A stretch of 64,000 nucleotides of DNA from Flavobacterium sp. (lineage in GTDB: Bacteria; Bacteroidota; Bacteroidia; Flavobacteriales; Flavobacteriaceae): the NCBI RefSeq assembly GCF_027531705.1, contig NZ_JAPZSP010000031.1, positions 1 to 64,000 on the forward strand, in the 5' to 3' direction. The notes beneath the pieces are model-generated. The model was not told the origin of the DNA and searched no databases. It saw only the letters and a program-made list of their open reading frames with translations. This document shows, one piece after another, positions 61,112 to 64,000 of this stretch. Position 1 is the stretch's first letter, and each line of letters begins with the position of its first letter. A program made the translations under genes and the position numbers.

Positions 61112-61139
61112 GTAATTCGTAATTTTTAATTCGTAATTG
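61112..61139. repeat. Four-unit heptamer array 5' of batD
   Basis: Units GTAATTC, GTAATTT, TTAATTC, GTAATTG, each exactly 7 bp, lying 5 bp before the batD ATG and 6 bp after the batC stop. Confidence 0.7.
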
Positions 61140-61145
61140 GGTAAA

Positions 61146-61898
61146 TTACCAATCTTTTTCGTTTTGAACAGGTTTGCCTTTTACTTTTTTACCATTCATT
61201 TTTTCTTGCACTTTTTTCTCTTCATTATTTACAGCATCAAGTAAGTTTTCTAGTCGTTCTTTAGAAATACCACCTGATTTTGGTTTAGGTTGTGCAGGTT
61301 CATCTTTTGGATTGCCATTATCTTTTTTATCATCACCGTCTTTCTTGTCTTGTTTGTCTTTGTCGCCTTCGTTTTTGTCGTCTTTCTTATCTTTATCGCC
61401 GTCTTTTTTATCTTTGTCTTTGTCTTTGTTCTTGTCTTTATTTTTATCCTTGTTTTTGTCGTCTTTAGGAGGATTTTCTTTTAGCATTTTTTTTGCCAAA
61501 GCATAATTGTAACGCGTTTGTTCGTCGGCTGGATTGTTTCGTAAAGCATTTTTATAGGCTTCAACAGCTTGCGAATAATTTTTTTCTTTCATAAAAGAAT
61601 TTCCCAAGTTATGATAAGCCAAATGTTTTTCGGTGTAGGTTTTTGCTTTTTCTAATGCTTTTACATAAGCATATTTTGCTTCTCCAGCTTGATTTTGTCT
61701 ATAAATTGAATTCCCAAGATTATATGAAGCAACTGTTTTATTAGTCGCTTTAGATTGCAAAATTCTATAATTTGCCTCTGCTTCCGAATAGTTTTTGGCA
61801 ACAAATTCTTCGTTTGCTTTAGGCAAAATTCTATCCTTTTCCTGCGAATTAACAGAAAAAGAAGTTATAAAAAGTACTATTAAAAATATGTTTTTCAT
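61146..61898 (-). CDS. batC: BatC: TPR protein with Lys/Asp-rich low-complexity tail
   Basis: 250 residues. Signal peptide (MKNIFLIVLFITSFSVNS), three TPR units (about 25-135, ending KEKNYSQAVEAYKNALRNNPADEQTRYNYALAKKML), then a strikingly charged region of about 65 residues made of KDKN/KDKD/DKK repeats, and a conserved C-terminus (GGISKERLENLLDAVNNEEKKVQEKM). The repeat is encoded by a hexanucleotide-like microsatellite, so length changes keep the frame. It directly abuts batB. Confidence 0.9.
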   Translation of the reverse strand: MKNIFLIVLFITSFSVNSQEKDRILPKANEEFVAKNYSEAEANYRILQSKATNKTVASYNLGNSIYRQNQAGEAKYAYVKALEKAKTYTEKHLAYHNLGNSFMKEKNYSQAVEAYKNALRNNPADEQTRYNYALAKKMLKENPPKDDKNKDKNKDKNKDKDKDKKDGDKDKKDDKNEGDKDKQDKKDGDDKKDNGNPKDEPAQPKPKSGGISKERLENLLDAVNNEEKKVQEKMNGKKVKGKPVQNEKDW

Positions 61899-62936
61899 TT
61901 ATTCTTTTTCGTTAAATAAATTCAACTTTTGTATCCATTTTGTTTTTCTTTCTAAGAAGAAAATATCTAGAAACAACAAAGCAAATGCAATGCCAATAAA
62001 CCATTGAAACTGCGATTGAAAATCGGCCATTTGTGTAGCTTCAAACTCGGTTTTTTCGATATTATTTAATGCTTTTTTCAAAAATTCGGTTACTTCTTTT
62101 GTGCTATTTCCATTGATGTAACTACCTTTTGTGTCTTTAGCAATTAAGGTAAGCGATTCCTGATTTAATTTGGTAACAACCACTTCATTATTTTGATCTC
62201 TTTTAAAACTTTCTACAACACCATTGTTTTTTAACGGAATTGGACCTCCTTTTGCTGTTCCAACTCCAATTGTTAGGATTTTTATTCCTTTTTTATTGGC
62301 TTCTTCGGCAGCATCTTCGGCACCTTCTGAATGATCTTCACCATCTGAAATCAGAATAATTAACTTGCTAGTTTTGTTTCCTTTATCAAAATAATCAGAA
62401 GCCAATTGAATTGCTTCATCCAAAGATGTTCCGTGTGAAGAAACCATATCGGTATTCATGCTTTGCAAAAACATTTTTGCCGAACTATAATCGGTTGTAA
62501 TTGGTAAAACCGGGAAAGCACTTCCGGCATACGCCACAATTCCTATACGATCGCCTGCAAGATTATTGATAATTTGAGAAACCAACTGTTTGCTTTTTTC
62601 TAATCTATTAGGAGCAACGTCTTCGCAAAGCATACTTTTGGAAACATCGACTGCAAAAACAATGTCGATTCCTTCACGTTTTACAGTTTCCATTTTGGTG
62701 CCAATTTTTGGATTTACCAATGCCAAAATCAAACTTGTTAGCGCCAATAAAAAAACTATAAATTTCAAAATTGGCTTAAATGTTGATTTTTCTGGACTCA
62801 ATTTTTTGATTAAAGCCAAATCACCAAATTCTTGTTGTTTTTTTCTTTTCCAATATTGAATATACAAGAAAACCGCCACCAATACTGGTAGTATGAATAG
62901 TAAATACAAATAACTTTTTTCTTCTAATTCGTACAT
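61899..62936 (-). CDS. batB: BatB: von Willebrand factor type A membrane protein
   Basis: 345 residues. Two N-terminal helices (about 9-26 and 55-73) and one near the C-terminus (about 312-330) embrace a VWA domain in the periplasm or cytoplasm. The MIDAS motif is FAVDVSKSMLCED, with GTSLDEA and ILISDGEDHSEG. It lies 0 bp from batC and is separated from batA by a CACTAAG palindrome. Confidence 0.93.
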   Translation of the reverse strand: MYELEEKSYLYLLFILPVLVAVFLYIQYWKRKKQQEFGDLALIKKLSPEKSTFKPILKFIVFLLALTSLILALVNPKIGTKMETVKREGIDIVFAVDVSKSMLCEDVAPNRLEKSKQLVSQIINNLAGDRIGIVAYAGSAFPVLPITTDYSSAKMFLQSMNTDMVSSHGTSLDEAIQLASDYFDKGNKTSKLIILISDGEDHSEGAEDAAEEANKKGIKILTIGVGTAKGGPIPLKNNGVVESFKRDQNNEVVVTKLNQESLTLIAKDTKGSYINGNSTKEVTEFLKKALNNIEKTEFEATQMADFQSQFQWFIGIAFALLFLDIFFLERKTKWIQKLNLFNEKE

Positions 62937-62949
62937 GTTTTTTCTTAAC

Positions 62950-63039
62950 CACTAAGTTCACAAAGTTTTACACTAAGCTCACAAAGATTTTTTTAAAATA
63001 GAACATAGTGAACTTTGTGCATTCCTAGTGTTCTTTGTG
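62950..63039. repeat. CACTAAG palindrome (4+4 heptamers) between batA and batB
   Basis: Left arm heptamers at 62950, 62959, 62971 and 62980 (CACTAAG, CACAAAG, CACTAAG, CACAAAG; spacers 2, 5, 2). Right arm inverse heptamers at 63004, 63013, 63024 and 63033 (spacers 2, 4, 2). The batA stop codon is 9 bp outside. Confidence 0.85.
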
Positions 63040-63048
63040 TTTAAATTT

Positions 63049-64000
63049 CTATATAAAACTCTTAAATATCGTATTCCTTAATGCAATTTCTAGTAGCAAC
63101 AAAATTCCGGCTAACCATACAAACGGTCTGAATTTTTCATCGAAATCGTAAAATTTTAATTCTTCTATTTCAGTTGTTTCTAGCTTATTTATTTCGTCAT
63201 AAATTTGTTCTAACTTTGAATTACTGGTTGCTCTAAAGTATTTTCCGTTAGTTTTTTTGGCAATACTTCGCAATAATTTTTCATCAATTTCTACAGGCAT
63301 CATTCGGAAAAGGAATTTCCCATTTGGTGCAATTGCATAAGGAAATTCAGCAGTTCCGTTGGTTCCAATTCCAATTGTATATACTTTAATACCATATTGT
63401 TCGGCAATGTCAGAAGCAGTTTCTGGTTCAATAAATCCTGCATTGTTTACACCATCGGTTAGCAAAATAATGATTTTACTTTTGGCTTTACTGTCTTTCA
63501 ATCGGTTGATAGCCGTTGTCAAACCCATTCCGATTCCAGTTCCGTCTTGCAAAATGTTATCGTATTTAATGCTTTTTATGGCTTCCAAAATGATGGCTTT
63601 GTCACTTGTTACAGGCGTCTTGGTATAAGCTTCAGCTGCATAAACAACCAATCCGATTCGGTCGTTTGGACGGTTTTCAACAAACGTTTGGGCAACATCT
63701 TTTAATGCTTCCATTCGGTTAGGTTTCAAATCTTTTGCTAGCATACTTCCAGAAACGTCAACTGCCATAACAATATCAATTCCTTTGTTTGTTTTGGTTT
63801 GATTGCTTACATCAACAGTTCTTGGTCTTGCCATTGCTATTATTAACGAACTTAACGCTAGTAATCGAAGCACGAATAATAAAGGTTTAAGTTTAGCTAA
63901 AAATGAATTTTGCCCTTGAAAGCCTTTCAGCGAACTTATTTTTAATGTGGCTACTTGCTGATTTCTTTTCCAGAAATACCAAGCAATTGCTATAGGAAGT
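63049..64000 (-). CDS. batA: BatA: von Willebrand factor type A membrane protein (partial, N-terminus outside window)
   Basis: The frame is open to the window end; the visible part starts LPIAIAWYFWKRNQQVATLKIS, so only about 20 N-terminal residues are missing. A membrane helix (FVLRLLALSSLIIAMARPR) precedes a VWA domain with MIDAS motif MAVDVSGSMLAKD, TGIGMGLTTAIN and IILLTDGVNN, and a C-terminal helix (FVWLAGILLLLEIAL). It is the first visible gene of batABCDE; partner genes (DUF58, MoxR) are expected beyond the window. Confidence 0.93.
   Translation of the reverse strand, partial: LPIAIAWYFWKRNQQVATLKISSLKGFQGQNSFLAKLKPLLFVLRLLALSSLIIAMARPRTVDVSNQTKTNKGIDIVMAVDVSGSMLAKDLKPNRMEALKDVAQTFVENRPNDRIGLVVYAAEAYTKTPVTSDKAIILEAIKSIKYDNILQDGTGIGMGLTTAINRLKDSKAKSKIIILLTDGVNNAGFIEPETASDIAEQYGIKVYTIGIGTNGTAEFPYAIAPNGKFLFRMMPVEIDEKLLRSIAKKTNGKYFRATSNSKLEQIYDEINKLETTEIEELKFYDFDEKFRPFVWLAGILLLLEIALRNTIFKSFI

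Noticed and set aside
61330..61470. Hexanucleotide-like repeat in batC as a phase-variation switch
   Set aside because: Units are multiples of three bases, so changes would not switch the frame; kept only as a length-variation note.
61290..61484. 64-residue hydrophobic plus-strand ORF resembling a membrane protein
   Set aside because: Another frame of the same batC repeat; hydrophobicity is an artefact of reading GTCTTTGTC repeats.
61174..61506. 110-residue plus-strand ORF rich in Ser, Leu and Phe
   Set aside because: Antisense shadow of the Lys/Asp microsatellite in batC; no promoter, no conserved motif.
55852..63039. CRISPR-like interpretation of the CACGAAG heptamers
   Set aside because: Units are 7 bp with 2-6 bp spacers and inverted arms; no 25-40 bp repeats, no spacers of constant size and no cas genes.

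Overview
The window is a compact, AT-rich, gene-dense chromosomal segment of a member of the Bacteroidota, almost certainly Flavobacteriaceae and probably Flavobacterium or a close relative. The evidence is type IX secretion sorting domains, a TonB-dependent receptor with a carboxypeptidase-like N-terminus, an IPExxxVDY-family gene between rnc and pyk, a batABCDE operon, promoters of the Bacteroidota type (TTTG about 19 bp before TAnnTTTG), weak or absent Shine-Dalgarno sequences, and homogentisate and tryptophan dioxygenases of flavobacterial type. No rRNA, tRNA, CRISPR array, prophage or classical insertion sequence is visible. No gene-free stretch exceeds 300 bases; the longest are 53906-54202, 20026-20315, 36400-36664, 22716-22977 and 41776-42036, and their content is described in the entries.

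Layout. 1-6200: an OmpA-family C-terminus, rnhA-purN (minus), then acpP, fabF-rnc, an IPExxxVDY gene and pyk (plus). 6200-17000: Bax-inhibitor-like protein, dinB, a CYTH protein, two tandem RlpA proteins, a membrane protein, a TonB-dependent receptor with a fasciclin lipoprotein, and pgi. 17000-24500: an M23 peptidase, tryptophan 2,3-dioxygenase and a DUF3108 protein, then 4-hydroxyphenylpyruvate and homogentisate dioxygenases and an amino-acid permease, which together look like an aromatic amino-acid breakdown region. 24500-34400: a patatin/outer-membrane protein, uvrC, a PLP decarboxylase, gmk-mepB-yicC, a four-helix-bundle gene, an EamA transporter, an ArsC/Spx-like protein and a DinB-family protein. 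34400-47700: a trans-sulfuration enzyme, gdhA, MarC, a T9SS protein, nrdB-nrdA and, nearby, a dGTPase; the last three all act on dNTP pools. 47700-54000: two large T9SS-exported proteins (an M36 metalloprotease and a beta-propeller-like protein) that share a 64-bp identical 3' end. 54000-64000: gpsA, pheS, cvpA and the batEDCBA operon (batA runs off the window end).

The most interesting layer is not the genes but a recurrent short-repeat architecture at gene boundaries. (1) Arrays of four roughly 7-bp units lie just 5' of start codons (hppD, hmgA, the permease, uvrC, dgt, batD, cvpA), and two such arrays are embedded in frame in the signal-peptide region of the patatin gene. (2) Palindromes are built from four CAC-A/G/T-AAG heptamers on each arm with spacers near 2-4-2 bp, abutting stop codons. 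(3) Two small genes, a GxxExxY (PD-(D/E)XK-like) gene inside the bat operon and a four-helix-bundle (S23) gene after an EamA gene, each sit between inverted arms made of such arrays. I propose that these are related: solo half-arrays, palindromes, and gene-carrying versions of one repeat family. Three copies of a TAGCC-starting structured element that resembles the Flavo-1 RNA motif are also present.
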